DNA from: an uncultured Clostridia bacterium
GTDB taxonomy: Bacteria > Bacillota > Clostridia > Christensenellales > Borkfalkiaceae
Reading direction: 5' to 3'
DNA length: 52,536 nucleotides
Assembly (NCBI GenBank): GCA_934249215.1
Contig: CAKQKN010000014.1
Location: 1-52,536, forward strand
The notes below the pieces were generated by a model. It was not told the DNA's origin. It made no database searches and worked only from the letters and a program-made list of their open reading frames with translations. Both the position numbers and the translations under genes were made by a program. Positions 1 through 7,719 of this stretch are shown here, one piece after another (positions within the stretch are counted from its first letter, which is position 1; every line of letters begins with the position of its first letter).

Positions 1-157
1 AGATATTTTGAATTCGGGCGATTACTTTGCATTGATTTATTTCTTCTTTCCCATAAAAATATACACCCTTTCAGTTTGTCTAACTTTAGTGGGGGATATT
101 TACTTTCAAAAAAACAGTAAAAATTATGTAAAAACTGTTGCAAAACGAAATCTCGTG

Positions 158-599
158 TCCTTGGGTGTTATGGAGGGATATTTTTTCGCGTAAAAAATTT
201 TTGAAAATATTGCTGTCAGACCGTCAACTTTACTATTTTCGAGTCCTTGGTTAAGTGGGAAAAATTTTTTCGCAAAAATTTAGTAAAATACCTCGACAAA
301 AGCGTTGTAACTTTCCAATATAAGTAGGAGGACTTTTATTTTTCTCGGAAACACCACGCCAAACGATATTTAAATATCCATTTATAGTGAGAAGAAATTT
401 TTCTGCGAGAAAAAATTTGTGTAAACCATTAAGTTTTGAGCTGAAACTTTCCAATTATAGTAGGAAGTTTTTTGAAAAAGTTTTGCGAAACACCCCCACA
501 AACAGGTATGCAAATGTCCAATATATATGGAGAGCGTTTTAAACTTCTTTTCTAAACCCTTGTATTTGCGATAGCGAAATGTCCATTTATAGTGAGGGG
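158..599 (+). repeat. array of degenerate 18-bp direct boxes
   Basis: Five clear boxes start at 314, 377, 450, 517 and 582, with two weaker ones at 158 and 244. All point the same way. The pattern is TCCAWTTATAGTRRGRRG, best seen at 377, 450 and 582. Spacing is 63-86 bp. The AT-rich spacers differ, but often hold a short A/T hairpin (for example at 390-413) and a GCGAAAC-like stretch. The boxes are too short and too degenerate for CRISPR. They resemble iterons, or the multiple recombinase-binding boxes at a mobile-element end. The adjacent MobV relaxase remnant supports a mobile origin. A still weaker copy may lie near 78-96. Bases 1-157 hold no supported gene. Confidence 0.55.
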
Positions 600-627
600 A
601 TAAAAATCATAAGGAGAGATAAATTTT

Positions 628-660
628 ATGAAAAATTATAATCGGTATCGCCCGCCGTAG
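628..660 (+). CDS. possible 10-residue peptide downstream of the box array
   Basis: An AAGGAGAG ribosome site at about 611 precedes an ATG at 628 that opens a 10-codon frame (MKNYNRYRPP). The last array box, containing TATAGT at 588 with a TTGCGA 16 bp upstream, could be its promoter. Nothing else supports it; it may be a leader peptide or the 5' scrap of a lost gene. Confidence 0.2.
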   Translation: MKNYNRYRPP

Positions 661-846
661 GCGAAAAAACTTTGAAAGCAAATGCGAAGCAAAATGAGAA
701 CAATTCAGGCAAAGTGTAGCACACTATACTTTGCTATCGCAAAGAGTGGGCTCTGCGAGGCTATGAGTCCATAGAAAAAACGGTCGGCAGAGAAAATTTC
801 TACACACTTTGCCTAAGCATAAAAACACAAGTTTCAGGAGGAAAAC
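661..846 (+). other. non-coding stretch with two hairpins before the mob remnant
   Basis: No gene is seen here. It holds an inverted repeat (CAAAGTGTAG at 710-719 against CTATACTTTG at 724-733) and a small hairpin CTATG/CATAG at 761-774. These could be the remains of an oriT or leader region of the element that carried the relaxase, but no nic site was recognised. Confidence 0.3.
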
Positions 847-850
847 CATC

Positions 851-1240
851 ATTTCATATTTAGTGTGTCATATGGAGAAATACCATAAACAAGACGTTGC
901 GCCTATCGAAAAGGAAAACGAACGGGACGAAAAATACGAAGCGTCAAACCCGCAGATAGACAGCGAGCGGACGAGAAACAATTATCGCTTCACGCCATAT
1001 TTCGGAAAGACTTACACGGAGTTCATAAACGGCAGAATAAAAGAGTTAGGCTTATCTCCGCGCAAGGACGCGGTTGTTATGAACTCGTTTGTGTTAGGTT
1101 CAGATAAAACTTTTTTCGACGGTTTAGCCAAGGTCGAACAGTATAATTTTTTCTCGGCTTGTTACAAATTCTTTGCAGAGCGTTACGGCGAAGAAAATAT
1201 AATCGCGGCGGGTTGTAAAAATCGATGGGGAGTGATATAA
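851..1240 (+). pseudogene. MobV/Pre-type plasmid relaxase, N-terminal fragment
   Basis: This frame matches the start of MobV (plasmid recombination enzyme) relaxases, which nick plasmid or ICE DNA at oriT. It has the early conserved block ending IEKENERDEKYE, then a RKDAVVM segment and a DKTFFDGL..FFAERYGEENII segment. The frame stops about 130 residues in, just where the catalytic HxDExTPHxH motif should begin, so it cannot be an active relaxase. The conserved protein start (SYLVCHMEK) is preceded by ATT at 851 instead of ATG, 9 bp after an AGGAGG at 836. An ATG at 872 lacks a ribosome site. Truncation plus the lost start codon indicate a decayed mobile gene. Confidence 0.75.
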
Positions 1241-1241
1241 T
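1213..1241 (+). promoter_or_regulatory. promoter of the small lipoprotein gene
   Basis: TTGTAA at 1213-1218 and TATAAT at 1236-1241 are separated by 17 bp. They overlap the end of the relaxase fragment and lie 37 bp before the lipoprotein start at 1279. Confidence 0.65.
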
Positions 1242-1278
1242 GGCGAATAAAAGACGAATATAATTTGCGGAGGTGTTT

Positions 1279-1782
1279 ATGAAAAGGAACATTGTGGCAT
1301 TTTTGCTTTGTATTATCGCGCTGACCGCGCTTTTGGCTGCGGGCTGTCAACCGACGGACAAAGACAACGGCGGAGGGAAAGAACAACAATCAACGCAAAC
1401 CGTTATTGAACTCGATGAAAACAATTATTGGAAATATTTTACCGTCGGTTACGATATGAGTAACTTGTATCCCGGTGGGAAAGGTCAGTTTTCTTACGAT
1501 ATCCGTGGCGTCCTCGATTATGCGCTGTATGATGAAGTCGTGCTTTCGTTTGATGTTTTTTATTACATAGACGGACAGAAAGAGGAAGATTATCAAAGTT
1601 ATACGATGAGAATCGCTTGCAATGCCGCGGGAGATATGGAATTTGAAACCAACTATCTCGGCATTACAAACGTAACGGTCGGAAAATGGCTCGGAGCGAA
1701 CGGCGATCTTGTGAGTTTTTATAATTATCATTGGAAAATACAGCTTAATTCCGTTGTCGGCAAAGTGATTTATTCTTTATGA
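1279..1782 (+). CDS. small predicted lipoprotein, unknown function
   Basis: This is a 167-residue protein with a lipoprotein signal peptide: basic MKRN, a hydrophobic stretch, then the lipobox LAAGC with Cys23. A polar, Gly/Gln-rich linker (GGGKEQQSTQT) follows, then a compact domain with many Tyr, Phe and acidic residues and alternating patterns typical of beta-sandwich secreted domains. The start is the ATG at 1279, five bases after GCGGAGG; a GTG six bases earlier lies within the ribosome site. I do not recognise the domain. It stands alone with its own promoter. Expected location: outer face of the cytoplasmic membrane. Confidence 0.8.
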   Translation: MKRNIVAFLLCIIALTALLAAGCQPTDKDNGGGKEQQSTQTVIELDENNYWKYFTVGYDMSNLYPGGKGQFSYDIRGVLDYALYDEVVLSFDVFYYIDGQKEEDYQSYTMRIACNAAGDMEFETNYLGITNVTVGKWLGANGDLVSFYNYHWKIQLNSVVGKVIYSL

Positions 1783-1882
1783 CATGATTTTTTAGGTAAA
1801 ATGCTACGAGCTGTAAGTTTTTTCTTGCGAATTTTTTTTTGGGACGTCACGTTACTAAAATCCCTAATAAAAAGGAAGGAAA

Positions 1883-2413
1883 ATGATTTATACGACAAAA
1901 TACGATTCACCGATAGGGAAAATTCTTCTCGCGGCGGACGAGATCGGAATGAGAGGACTGTGGTTTTTCGGGCAGAAATATTTTGCGCTCGATCTGCCGA
2001 CGGATCGCGCCCGGCGGAAAACTTCCGTGCTTTCGGAATCCAAGTGTTGGGTTGACATTTATTTTTCGGGGAAAGAGCCCGATTTCGTTCCGCCGCCGAA
2101 CCCTGTCTATTCTCCGTTTCGGCGGGCGGTATGGGATATTCTTACGGATTCCGTACGGAAAAACCGTCACGTACGGCGATATTTCGAAACAACTCGCGCA
2201 AAAAAGAGGTCTTGAAAGAATGTCTGCGCAAGCTATCGGAGGCGCCGTCGGGCACAACGAGATTTCGATAATCATTCCTTGCCACAGAGTTGTCGGCTTA
2301 AACGGCGATCTGACGGGGTATGCCGGCGGGATCGACAAAAAAGTCAAACTTTTGGAAATCGAGCGCGCCGATATGAGCAAAATGTTCGTTCCGAAAAAGG
2401 CGCGGTGTCGTAA
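1883..2413 (+). pseudogene. methylated-DNA-[protein]-cysteine methyltransferase, two frameshifts
   Basis: Ogt removes alkyl groups from O6-methylguanine by irreversible transfer to an active-site cysteine. The N-terminal domain starts at ATG 1883 behind AAGGAAGG and reads to the FRRAVWDIL segment. Near 2150 the frame moves by one base, as if one extra base were present. The helix-turn-helix and active site then continue in the next frame: IPYGKTVTYGDI, the catalytic PCHRVVG, and ADMSKMFVPKK. In the A-run at 2393-2397 one A seems missing: adding it would give VPKKGAVS and a stop at 2411-2413, right before the terminator. Without it the frame runs on antisense to the next gene. Either a decaying gene or two sequencing indels. 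Confidence 0.8.
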
Positions 2414-2448
2414 AAAAGCCCGAGGGCGAAATGCCGACGGGCTACGTT
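2411..2448. terminator. bidirectional intrinsic terminator
   Basis: Stem AGCCCG (2417-2422) / CGGGCT (2438-2443) is flanked by an A-run on the left and a T-run on the right. It therefore serves both the ogt gene on the plus strand and the peptidase gene ending at 2463 on the minus strand. Confidence 0.75.
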
Positions 2449-2462
2449 TTTTATTAAACCGA

Positions 2463-4163
2463 TTAAATGAGCGACGTGTTGTCGAAAGTTATGCCGAACG
2501 TTTGATTAAGTTCGCTTTTATAGGCGTCGGCGATTTGCTTTACGGTTTCGGGCGAGAACGGATCGGCAAGACCGACGGCGCTTGCGACTTCGCCGATGTA
2601 GTGATCCTGTCCGTAAGATACCACGTTCAGATACGTGTTCACCGGGGATTCGGAAAGTGCCCAGATTTCCGAAGAGAAAATCATCGAAACCGAATAGCTT
2701 ATGCAGTAAGACGGGGAGCGGAATATGTGGGTTATGTCGTAATAATCATACATTTTTTCGCCCGTTTCGGCGTTTACCGACCAGTATTTTTTCCAAATGC
2801 GGTCGAACGAACTTTCGAAGAAATCGCGGGTGAGTTCGCTTTCTTGCGCGTTGTAAATCGTATATTCGAACTCGTCGAAAATACAGTTGGAGAGCATCGA
2901 CCATACGCTCTCGGTAAGCAGGTTATATTCGTAAGTGTTATAAGTGTATCCGAGCGAATTGTCGTTCAAAACGGTTTTTACCGCGGGCAGAGTAAGAAGT
3001 TCGAAGCACTGCGAGTCCGTTTCCGCGAGATCATAGCTGTAAGTCGCGCCGTTGCCCGCTTTGTCGGGGTCGGCGGCGAAAATGGCGTTGTAATGGCCGA
3101 ACTCGTGAATTACCGTACTTAAATCGTAAACGAGGCTGCCGGTCGCGTTTATGAACATAAAACCGTCGCCGTACTGCTGAAATTCCGCGACGAAACTGCT
3201 GTTGAGTTTATTCGGCGAAACCGAAAAATCGTAAAGCCCGAGCGAGATCATATAGTCCCAGTTCTTGAGCATGTCGCTTGCCGTCGCCTTTATGATTTTG
3301 GGCATAAGCTGTTTGAGCTGATATTCGGAAAGGGGCGCGGTGCGGCCTTCGGTCGTCGTGTAATCGGCGCGGGAAGAGTTGAGTTTTTTGCCGATTTCGT
3401 AAAGATTTTCGGAAACGGCTTGTCTGAAAGTGTTCGCGGTGTCAGGGGTATAGTCGCGCCCGTAAATTTCAGCGTAGGCGTAGTCGTGATAGTTCGCATA
3501 AGCCGTGCCGTCGTCGTTTTTGTTAAGTGAGGCGATTTCGTTGCGGGTTACGACGAGATCTTTGAGGATTGTCGCGACGTTGTCTTTGAATTCGTCCGTC
3601 TTGCGCCCCTCTGCGCCTGCTTCCGCGTACAGCGCGGAATAGTTCGCCATAAGTTCGTTTTCCTTGGCTTCGGCGGTAAGAAGTTGCTCGGTCTTTACGG
3701 GTTGAGAAAGAATCCGATCGGCGTAGTCTTGCCCCGCCGACTCGATTATCATGTCCGCGTATGACGACGTGAGCAGCGTTTTTTCCATTTCGATCGCGGT
3801 GTTTTGCAATTTGTTGAAATAGTTGTCGATATACTGCGAACGCTCTTTCGCCGCTTCGTCGTTAATATTTTTGTAATATTCGAGTTCGGCGATAAGTCGG
3901 GATGTCAGCACCTGATAATATGCGGTGTAAAAAGAATTGCGCTTGAGGACGATTGACTGTTTGTTGCCCGCCGATTGCGAAAGAGTTTTGACTTCCTCGG
4001 CAAGCTTTGAGATTGCTTCTTCGTCGGGTTCGACGTACTTGCGCTGGGAATAGGCGGGCGGGTTGTAAAGTTTTATGATCGCGTTGATGAGCTGGCAACC
4101 CGTGCTCGTCGCAAGCACTGCCGCAATCGTTACGACAAGTATGATCTTTTTGAATATTTTCAT
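2463..4163 (-). CDS. M3-like (oligoendopeptidase F family) zinc metallopeptidase lipoprotein
   Basis: This 566-residue protein has a lipoprotein signal (lipobox STGC, Cys23), so it should be anchored outside the membrane. The long helical N-terminal half is typical of M3 peptidases, which enclose peptides in a channel. The zinc motif HEFGH lies at residues 353-357, and the third ligand is probably the Glu of DLAETDSQCFEL about 30 residues later. A late RSPSYCISYSVS segment fits the substrate-binding Tyr region of oligopeptidase F. Cytoplasmic PepF has no signal peptide, so this is a secreted relative that probably trims oligopeptides before import. It is monocistronic with its own promoter (4262-4290). 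Confidence 0.85.
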   Translation of the reverse strand: MKIFKKIILVVTIAAVLATSTGCQLINAIIKLYNPPAYSQRKYVEPDEEAISKLAEEVKTLSQSAGNKQSIVLKRNSFYTAYYQVLTSRLIAELEYYKNINDEAAKERSQYIDNYFNKLQNTAIEMEKTLLTSSYADMIIESAGQDYADRILSQPVKTEQLLTAEAKENELMANYSALYAEAGAEGRKTDEFKDNVATILKDLVVTRNEIASLNKNDDGTAYANYHDYAYAEIYGRDYTPDTANTFRQAVSENLYEIGKKLNSSRADYTTTEGRTAPLSEYQLKQLMPKIIKATASDMLKNWDYMISLGLYDFSVSPNKLNSSFVAEFQQYGDGFMFINATGSLVYDLSTVIHEFGHYNAIFAADPDKAGNGATYSYDLAETDSQCFELLTLPAVKTVLNDNSLGYTYNTYEYNLLTESVWSMLSNCIFDEFEYTIYNAQESELTRDFFESSFDRIWKKYWSVNAETGEKMYDYYDITHIFRSPSYCISYSVSMIFSSEIWALSESPVNTYLNVVSYGQDHYIGEVASAVGLADPFSPETVKQIADAYKSELNQTFGITFDNTSLI

Positions 4164-4261
4164 AATCTCTCCGTTAATCGCGTCGGCGGTGCGCTCGTTT
4201 CTTGCGCGCTTTCGGTTTGATTTTTCGTTCCGTCCGAAGCGAAATGTTCTCGTTTTTCTAC

Positions 4262-4290
4262 ATTATATATTATGGTCTCGAATTTGTCAA
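4262..4290 (-). promoter_or_regulatory. promoter of the M3-like peptidase gene
   Basis: On the minus strand TTGACA (4290-4285) and TATAAT (4267-4262) are 17 bp apart, about 100 bp upstream of the start codon. Both boxes match consensus. Confidence 0.75.
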
Positions 4291-4350
4291 TTATTTTGTT
4301 GTTTTATAATCGCCGCGCTTATCTCCGCTTAAGTCTTTTTATAAATGCGC

Positions 4351-4375
4351 GATAAACGACTTATAGGTGGCTTTT
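4351..4375 (+). repeat. intergenic GATAATCGAC element, copy 1
   Basis: Variant GATAAACGACTTATAG followed after four bases by CTTTTT. It lies between the divergent peptidase and dehydrogenase genes, upstream of both promoters, with no convincing hairpin around it. It is therefore not acting as a terminator loop here. Confidence 0.7.
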
Positions 4376-4432
4376 TGTGCGAAAAGTCGATGTCTTTTTA
4401 AAAAACGTTGTCAAAAACGCGGTGCGGTTTGC

Positions 4433-4497
4433 TTTACAAAAACGCGATTCCGATATATAATACCCTCGTAAAAAGAAAACGGGCAGTCCCGCGGGAC
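4433..4497 (+). promoter_or_regulatory. promoter and palindromic operator candidate of the dehydrogenase gene
   Basis: TTTACA (4433-4438) and TATAAT (4456-4461) have 17-bp spacing. The perfect 12-bp palindrome GTCCCGCGGGAC at 4486-4497 lies about 20 bp downstream of the expected start of transcription. That is a position where a bound repressor would block elongation. The regulator is unknown. Confidence 0.55.
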
Positions 4498-4553
4498 AAA
4501 AGGGCGTGTGTGCGGAATAAAAAGCGCGCGGGGTGCAGATAATAGAGGTGAAT

Positions 4554-5546
4554 ATGAGAAAAATTGCATTTTTTGACGTTAAATCGTACGACGTAAACGG
4601 TTTTGAGAGAACTAAATCGGACGATTTCGAGATCGAATATCACGAGAGTAAATTAAGTCCCGCGACGGTCAGACTTGCCGAGGGCGCGGATGCCGTTTGT
4701 GCGTTCGTCAACGACGACCTTTCCGCCGAAGTGCTTGCAAAACTTGCGGAGTACGGGATCAAGGCGGTCGCTTTGCGGTCGGCGGGGTTCAATAACGTGG
4801 ACCTCGAAATGGCGGATAAACTCGGAATCACGGTGATGAGAGTACCCGCTTATTCGCCGCATGCGGTGGCTGAACATGCCGCGGCGCTTCTTCTCACGCT
4901 CAACCGCAAAGTGCACAAGGCGTATATCCGCACGCGCGAGTTCAATTTCAGCTTGAGCGGGCTTACGGGAATGGACCTTTACGGCAAGACGGCGGGCGTG
5001 ATCGGAACGGGGCGGATCGGAAAATGTTTTGCCGAAATCTGCCGCGGGTTCGGAATGCGGGTTCTCGCTTACGACGCTTTTCCCGACGCAAACTTTAACT
5101 GCGGCGAGTACGTCGATCTCAAAACTCTTCTTTCCGAAAGCGACGTGATAAGTCTGCATTGTCCGCTCGTGAACGACACTTATCATATGATCGACTGGCA
5201 GGCGTTTTCGCTTATGAAGCGCGGAGCGATTCTCATCAATACTTCACGCGGCGGACTGATCGACAGTCTTGCTCTTTTGTCTGCGATCGACGGCGGAAGA
5301 ATAGGCGCGGCGGGGCTCGACGTTTACGAGGAAGAAGCCGACTATTTTTTCGAGGATAAGTCCGAAAACCCGGTCAAGGACGATGTTTTGTCCCTTCTTC
5401 TCACCAAACCGAACGTCATCATCACTTCGCATCAGGCGTTTCTCACCGTCGAAGCGCTCAACAATATCGCCGACGTGACGGCGGATAATCTTCGCTCGTT
5501 CTTTAACGGCACGCCCAAAAACGTCGTTTCGGCGAAAAAAAGATGA
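4554..5546 (+). CDS. ldhA: D-lactate / D-2-hydroxyacid dehydrogenase
   Basis: This 330-residue protein reduces a 2-keto acid such as pyruvate to the D-2-hydroxy acid with NADH, a fermentation route for reoxidising NADH. It shows the family layout: catalytic domain, then the Rossmann segment GTGRIGK, a LHCPLVNDTYHMI block, NTSRGGLID, the GAAGLDVYEEE segment with the catalytic Glu, and TSHQAF with the catalytic His. The catalytic Arg is probably that of ALRSAGFNNVD. The start at ATG 4554 follows AGAGGTG; an upstream in-frame ATG has no ribosome site. A single-gene promoter with palindromic operator suggests its own control. Other D-2-hydroxyacids as substrate cannot be excluded. Confidence 0.88.
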   Translation: MRKIAFFDVKSYDVNGFERTKSDDFEIEYHESKLSPATVRLAEGADAVCAFVNDDLSAEVLAKLAEYGIKAVALRSAGFNNVDLEMADKLGITVMRVPAYSPHAVAEHAAALLLTLNRKVHKAYIRTREFNFSLSGLTGMDLYGKTAGVIGTGRIGKCFAEICRGFGMRVLAYDAFPDANFNCGEYVDLKTLLSESDVISLHCPLVNDTYHMIDWQAFSLMKRGAILINTSRGGLIDSLALLSAIDGGRIGAAGLDVYEEEADYFFEDKSENPVKDDVLSLLLTKPNVIITSHQAFLTVEALNNIADVTADNLRSFFNGTPKNVVSAKKR

Positions 5547-5605
5547 CGAAAAACGGCAAGGCGTGACGGGACGGCTCGGATAGAGATTTTTTAGGAGAGT
5601 AAATT

Positions 5606-5806
5606 ATGAAGATAATTCTTAATCCCGACAAGGAAACTGTCAAACTGATTCAGGAAGGGCTCAAAGCGCGCGGCGGATATTGTCCGTGCCGAGTGGAAAA
5701 AACGCCCGAAAACAAATGCATGTGCAAGGAATTCCGCGATCAGATCAAAGACGAAAATTTTTACGGGTTCTGCCATTGCAGGCTTTATGAAAAGGTAAAA
5801 GACTGA
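5606..5806 (+). CDS. ferredoxin-thioredoxin reductase catalytic-chain-like mini protein
   Basis: This 66-residue protein has three CxC pairs: Cys26/28 (CPC), Cys38/40 (CMC) and Cys56/58 (CHC). This is the pattern of the catalytic chain of ferredoxin-thioredoxin reductase, where four cysteines bind a 4Fe-4S cluster and two form the redox disulfide next to it. Stand-alone short homologues occur in anaerobes. It is shorter than plant-type FTR chains and no variable chain is seen. The start follows TTAGGAGAG. It lies 59 bp downstream of the dehydrogenase and before a terminator, so the two may share a transcript. Likely role: cytosolic redox relay; the partner thioredoxin is not in the window. 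Confidence 0.85.
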   Translation: MKIILNPDKETVKLIQEGLKARGGYCPCRVEKTPENKCMCKEFRDQIKDENFYGFCHCRLYEKVKD

Positions 5807-5844
5807 ATTTTTGCGTTATTCGCAACGTTTTGCGATAATTTTCG

Positions 5845-5887
5845 GAAGAGGGGAGCGTCCGTCGCGTCGTTCTTCTCTTCTTTTTTG
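5845..5887 (+). terminator. intrinsic terminator after the FTR-like gene
   Basis: Outer stem GAAGAG (5845-5850) / CTCTTC (5875-5880), with an inner GC-rich stem allowing G-U pairs, is followed by a run of T from 5881. Confidence 0.65.
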
Positions 5888-5923
5888 AGAAAAAAATGCG
5901 GCGGTGTTTTTCGTGATAAATCG

Positions 5924-5952
5924 TTGACTTTTCAAAAGAGGTGTGATAAAAT
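5924..5952 (+). promoter_or_regulatory. promoter of the zinc-ribbon acyltransferase gene
   Basis: TTGACT (5924-5929) and TAAAAT (5947-5952) are 17 bp apart, 113 bp upstream of the start at 6066. Confidence 0.65.
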
Positions 5953-6065
5953 GATTTTGATTTGTGGATGCGAATCTTTTTTTGTTAGATAAAAACGAGA
6001 TATTTTGCATTTACCCAATATTTGCACAATAAAACGCACGATAAAATATTATTAAAAGGAGAAGT

Positions 6066-7316
6066 ATGTCCAAGGAAATCAAGAGATTTGACTTCAAAAA
6101 GCCGCCGAGAAAACCGTCGAAATTCTGGAATGCGATTGCGAAATTCATTTCGTTCACCGACTTGAAAAAACGCAATTTCGTTTGCAGATATCATAATACC
6201 GAAACGCTGAAAGCCCCGTATATTCTGCTTTCGAATCATGCGTCGATAATTGATTTTGAGGTAATGCTCAAGGTCACTCAGCCTTACGACACGAACAACG
6301 TTTCGAGCATTGAATGTTTTCACGATTACCCCGAATGGCTGTTCAGGCGGCTGGGCGTTATCGGAAAACGCAAATTTATCAAGGATCTTAACCTTATCAG
6401 AAACATTAAGTACAGTTTGACCACGCTCAAAAACGTGTTCTGCATTTACCCCGAGGCGCGTTATACGCTTGACGGATGCACTTCGTATCTGCCCGATTCT
6501 CTCGGAAAAATGCTCAAACTTTTCAAAGTTCCGGTCGCCGTTCTCAATATGAAAGGCACGTTCGTCACTTTGCCGCAGTGGAATAAAATCAATAAACATT
6601 CGCACGTGGAAGCTGATTTTACGCAGATTCTGACCGAAGAAGACCTTCAGAAATTGTCTGTGGACGAGATAAACGCGCGTATTCGCGAAAGCTTTGTCTA
6701 CGACGATTTCGCGTGGCAAAAAGAAAACAATATCGTGATCGATCACCCGAAACGCGCCGAAGGGCTTAATTCGATACTTTATCAGTGCCCGCACTGCAAA
6801 ACCGAGTTTAAAATGAACTCGAAAGGCACCGAACTTTGGTGCGGCGAATGCGGTAAGAAGTGGCATATGACCGAACTCGGCGAACTCGAGGCGTCGGACG
6901 GCGAAACCGAATTTTCGCATATTCCCGACTGGTTCAAGTGGGAGCGTGCGAACGTCAGAGAAGAGGTCAGAAACGGAACGTATAAAATCGAGGACGACGT
7001 GCGAATCGATACGATGCCCAACGCGCGCGGGTTCATCAAACAGGGCACGGGGCATTTCGTTCAGGATTGCTCGGGTATGACGCTCACGGGGACGGCGTAC
7101 GGCAAGCCGTTCGTTCTCAAAAAAGAGGGTTGCGAACAGGAAAGCATTCACGTCGAATACGCTTACAGATACGGCGGCGACGTGTTTGACGTCGCTTCCG
7201 ATAACGACAGTTTCTGGTTCTATCCGCTCAATCTCCGCGACATTCTGACGAAAGTTTCGTTTGCGACGGAAGAAATATTCTTTATGCACAGGGAAAATAT
7301 CGCGCACAAAGCTTGA
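6066..7316 (+). CDS. PlsC-like acyltransferase with internal zinc ribbon
   Basis: PlsC enzymes transfer an acyl chain to a phospho-sugar or glycerol phosphate at the inner membrane face. The NHASIID motif (His58, Asp63) is the catalytic HxxxxD, and YPEAR is the glycerophosphate-binding EGTR-like block. At 416 residues it is far longer than PlsC (about 240). After the acyltransferase domain come CPHC (Cys241/244) and CGEC (Cys259/262), a zinc ribbon, and then a C-terminal domain of about 150 residues that I do not recognise. The start follows AAAAGGAGAAGT. It is transcribed alone. The true acceptor is unknown; the extra domain may select it or bind a partner. Confidence 0.8.
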   Translation: MSKEIKRFDFKKPPRKPSKFWNAIAKFISFTDLKKRNFVCRYHNTETLKAPYILLSNHASIIDFEVMLKVTQPYDTNNVSSIECFHDYPEWLFRRLGVIGKRKFIKDLNLIRNIKYSLTTLKNVFCIYPEARYTLDGCTSYLPDSLGKMLKLFKVPVAVLNMKGTFVTLPQWNKINKHSHVEADFTQILTEEDLQKLSVDEINARIRESFVYDDFAWQKENNIVIDHPKRAEGLNSILYQCPHCKTEFKMNSKGTELWCGECGKKWHMTELGELEASDGETEFSHIPDWFKWERANVREEVRNGTYKIEDDVRIDTMPNARGFIKQGTGHFVQDCSGMTLTGTAYGKPFVLKKEGCEQESIHVEYAYRYGGDVFDVASDNDSFWFYPLNLRDILTKVSFATEEIFFMHRENIAHKA

Positions 7317-7379
7317 CGGCGAAAAGATCGATTTTTTTGAAAACCGATTGAAAAAGCTCGGCGTTACGAATTGAATTTA

Positions 7380-7440
7380 AAACGGCAAAAATCCGTGTTA
7401 GTCGCCTTATAGGTCGATTATCGGGTGTTTGCCGTTTTTT
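7380..7440 (+). terminator. terminator carrying the GATAATCGAC element in its loop
   Basis: Stem AACGGCAAA (7381-7389) / TTTGCCGTT (7428-7436) is followed by seven T. The long loop contains copy 2 of the intergenic element on the opposite strand. Confidence 0.7.
7397..7422 (-). repeat. intergenic GATAATCGAC element, copy 2
   Basis: On the minus strand it reads GATAATCGACCTATAA, five bases, then CTAAC. It sits inside the loop of the terminator after the acyltransferase gene and points against that gene. Confidence 0.7.
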
Positions 7441-7568
7441 TGTTTTTCGAAAAACGCAGATTTCGGGTATGGAAGAAACGATTTATCTGAAAATTCATGA
7501 GCAAAAAGTACGTTTTTGCAAAATATACTTTTTTTGCGTTTAAAAAGAGTTTTTAAGCAAGAAATTGT

Positions 7569-7597
7569 TTGCTTTAAAAAAATGCGCATGGTATAAT
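7569..7597 (+). promoter_or_regulatory. promoter of the helicase gene
   Basis: TTGCTT (7569-7574) and TATAAT (7592-7597) with 17-bp spacing lie about 120 bp before the start codon. The rest of the 7317-7719 gap holds the terminator above and no other visible feature. Confidence 0.65.
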
Positions 7598-7719
7598 ATC
7601 GTAACATGTGGACTATATTTTCCATATTATTGAGAAAACGTCCGTAAAACAAAAACGAGTGCGATTCGTCCGCCGTTTTTGGATTCGGCGAATCGGAATA
7701 AACAACTTCGGGTTAAGAA

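Noticed and set aside
158..599. CRISPR array
   Set aside because: Repeats are 18 bp, differ among themselves, and the spacers vary widely in length; no cas gene is seen.
577..600. T7-like promoter (TATAGTGAG resembles the complement of the phage T7 promoter)
   Set aside because: Only nine bases match and the same bases belong to the repeated box; no phage polymerase gene is present.
2414..3122. Continuation of the ogt frame past its terminator
   Set aside because: It reads through the terminator and antisense to the M3-like peptidase; it results from a missing base at 2393-2397.
5985..7307. 440-residue minus-strand frame across the acyltransferase gene
   Set aside because: Same antisense composition, and the plus strand encodes NHASIID and a zinc ribbon with a proper promoter.
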